The translations under genes and the position numbers were made by a program. Shown one piece after another: positions 25,192-26,988 of a DNA stretch of 26,988 nucleotides (positions within the stretch are counted from its first letter, which is position 1; the number at the start of each line of letters is the position of its first letter). The notes under the pieces are model-generated. The model saw only the letters and a program-made list of their open reading frames with translations. It was not told the DNA's origin and searched no databases. The stretch is from JAVVFH01 sp032250585 (GTDB lineage: Bacteria; Pseudomonadota; Gammaproteobacteria; Xanthomonadales; SZUA-36): NCBI GenBank assembly GCA_032250585.1, contig JAVVFH010000019.1:1-26988 (forward strand). Reading direction: 5' to 3'.

Positions 25192-25195
<4 letters not shown>
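24230..25195 (+). CDS. argC: N-acetyl-gamma-glutamyl-phosphate reductase
   Basis: NADPH-dependent reduction of N-acetylglutamyl phosphate to the semialdehyde. The true start is ATG 24230, giving MISVIVMGARGYTGGE with the dinucleotide-binding GARGYTGGE near the N-terminus as in all family members. A further upstream ATG at 24110 would add 40 residues that only mirror argB in another frame. The 321-aa product has catalytic C133 in NPGCYATGAQLA, SADHRFD (101-107) and GVSGYSGAGSKPSRKNDPE. It overlaps argB by eight bases and argH by four (ATGA). Confidence 0.95.
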
Positions 25196-26508
<1,313 letters not shown>

Positions 26509-26547
26509 CCGGGCCGAAAGTATTTGCCGAATATCGCAAGATAGTGC

Positions 26548-26575
26548 TTGACGCAAGACTCACAGCACCTATAAT
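26548..26575 (+). promoter_or_regulatory. rRNA operon promoter P1
   Basis: TTGACG (26548-26553), 16-base spacer, perfect TATAAT (26570-26575), followed by the GC-rich discriminator GCGCCCC typical of growth-rate and ppGpp-controlled rRNA promoters. It lies only 40 bases after the argH stop. No strong A/T-rich UP element is obvious upstream. Confidence 0.75.
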
Positions 26576-26650
26576 GCGCCCCCTGTCCAGCGATATATGC
26601 CGCTTGACGGGGGCCGAAGGAAATCGACTCACAAAGGTTTCCGCCGAACA

Positions 26651-26680
26651 TTGACGAAAAAATGCTTGTCAATGTATAAT
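26651..26680 (+). promoter_or_regulatory. rRNA operon promoter P2
   Basis: TTGACG (26651-26656), 18-base spacer, perfect TATAAT (26675-26680), again followed by a GC-rich stretch. It stands about 105 bases after P1, the spacing usual for tandem rrn P1/P2 promoters, and about 300 bases before the 16S start. Confidence 0.75.
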
Positions 26681-26775
26681 GGACGGCCCGCCCAGCACCG
26701 GGTGGAGATTCTTAAAGCGAATCTGCGGTCGCGGTGGTCCCCAAGGGGGTCCAATCGCGTGAACGGTGTGCGGGG

Positions 26776-26796
26776 CTCTCTGCGAAACGCAGAGAG
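26776..26796 (+). promoter_or_regulatory. boxB-like hairpin of the rrn antitermination site
   Basis: CTCTCTGCG (26776-26784), loop AAA, CGCAGAGAG (26788-26796): a perfect nine-pair hairpin six bases before boxA. The boxB-boxA order is that of rrn leader nut-like sites that recruit Nus factors. Confidence 0.65.
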
Positions 26797-26802
26797 TAAG
26801 AC

Positions 26803-26815
26803 GGTTCTTTAACAA
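26803..26815 (+). promoter_or_regulatory. boxA antitermination element
   Basis: GGTTCTTTAACAA closely matches the E. coli rrn boxA core (TGCTCTTTAACA), the RNA site bound by NusB/NusE (S10) to make rRNA transcription resistant to Rho. Its position between P2 and 16S is as expected. Confidence 0.85.
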
Positions 26816-26943
26816 GAAACAGGTAACTTGTGTGGGCGCTCATGTTGATGAATTTGCCATTAACGAAAGCGACCATGCCCTGATTTAAATAGTAATCGGG
26901 AGCAAGGAACAGCTTTCAGCTAGAAGCACTAGGTGAAAGGCTT

Positions 26944-26957
26944 GAAGCTTCGGCTTC
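26944..26957 (+). other. UUCG tetraloop hairpin just before 16S
   Basis: GAAGC-TTCG-GCTTC forms a C(UUCG)G-capped five-pair hairpin, extendable by two U-G pairs, ending 20 bases before the predicted 16S 5' end. Such very stable hairpins are common near rRNA processing sites. Confidence 0.6.
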
Positions 26958-26977
26958 GGTCCGACATCGAATACTTT

Positions 26978-26988
26978 AAACTGAAGAG
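26978..26988 (+). rRNA. rrs: 16S ribosomal RNA, first 11 bases only
   Basis: AAACTGAAGAG at the window end matches the mature 16S 5' terminus (E. coli AAATTGAAGAGTTTGATC) with one difference. The preceding promoters and boxA leader confirm the identity. The rest of the gene lies outside the window. Confidence 0.85.

Larger units (their letters stand above)
26681..26977 (+). other. rRNA operon transcribed leader
   Basis: This gene-free stretch is the leader of a 16S-23S-5S operon. It contains several hairpins: AGATTC/GAATCT near 26706-26724, a CCCC/GGGG stem near 26740, the boxB-like hairpin, boxA, a stem CTTTCA-G-CTAG with its complement (26913-26939), and a UUCG hairpin. Some of it presumably pairs with sequence after 16S to form the RNase III processing stem, but that partner lies outside the window. 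Short open frames here are not coding. Confidence 0.8.

Noticed and set aside
26602..26607. TTGACG between P1 and P2 as a third rRNA promoter
   Set aside because: No acceptable -10 box 15-19 bases downstream.
26597..26812. 71-codon open frame upstream of 16S
   Set aside because: It lies across rrn P2, the boxB-like hairpin and boxA, so it is leader RNA.

Overview
The window is about 27 kb of GC-rich (roughly 60%) proteobacterial chromosome packed with metabolic operons. It most resembles a gammaproteobacterium. The evidence is a Xanthomonas-type arginine cluster (N-acetylornithine carbamoyltransferase plus a fused acetylglutamate kinase/synthase), a homodimeric AceE-type pyruvate dehydrogenase, a typical rRNA leader, and an outer-membrane/RND lipid-handling operon common in marine and hydrocarbon-associated groups. 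I cannot fix the genus. I see no phage, IS element, CRISPR array or tRNA gene.

Region 1 (1-8589, + strand) is a central-carbon operon: maeB (5' end cut by the window edge), aceE, aceF, a small membrane-anchored retropepsin-like aspartic protease, and lpd with its own lipoyl domain. Genes overlap or nearly touch. Together they convert malate to pyruvate and then to acetyl-CoA. Region 2 (8596-10008, - strand) is a convergent DASS/SLC13 anion:sodium symporter with its own intrinsic terminator; it could import C4-dicarboxylates that feed the malic enzyme.

Region 3 (10236-19316, + strand) is a five-gene envelope operon: a secreted VolA/Pla-1-like lipase with an atypical nucleophile elbow, a DUF1302 outer-membrane beta-barrel, a DUF1329 periplasmic protein, a YCF48-like beta-propeller, and a 12-TM MMPL/RND (HAE3-like) transporter. 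I infer a lipid-ester hydrolysis and trans-envelope transport system whose substrate is unknown.

Region 4 (19317-26508, + strand) is the arginine operon argF'-argG-argE-argB(A)-argC-argH, which makes arginine through N-acetylcitrulline. Its leader holds what looks like a complete ribosome-mediated attenuator. A 26-codon open frame contains three Arg codons within five residues. It is followed by two copies of GGCTGGGTT competing for one AACCCAGCC, and by an intrinsic terminator 16 nt before the argF' start. This is the most interesting signal in the window.

Region 5 (26509-26988) is the promoter and leader region of an rRNA operon (tandem promoters, boxB-like hairpin, boxA, UUCG hairpin), ending 11 nt into 16S rRNA. 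All functional calls come from reading the sequence and from family knowledge; no database search was run.
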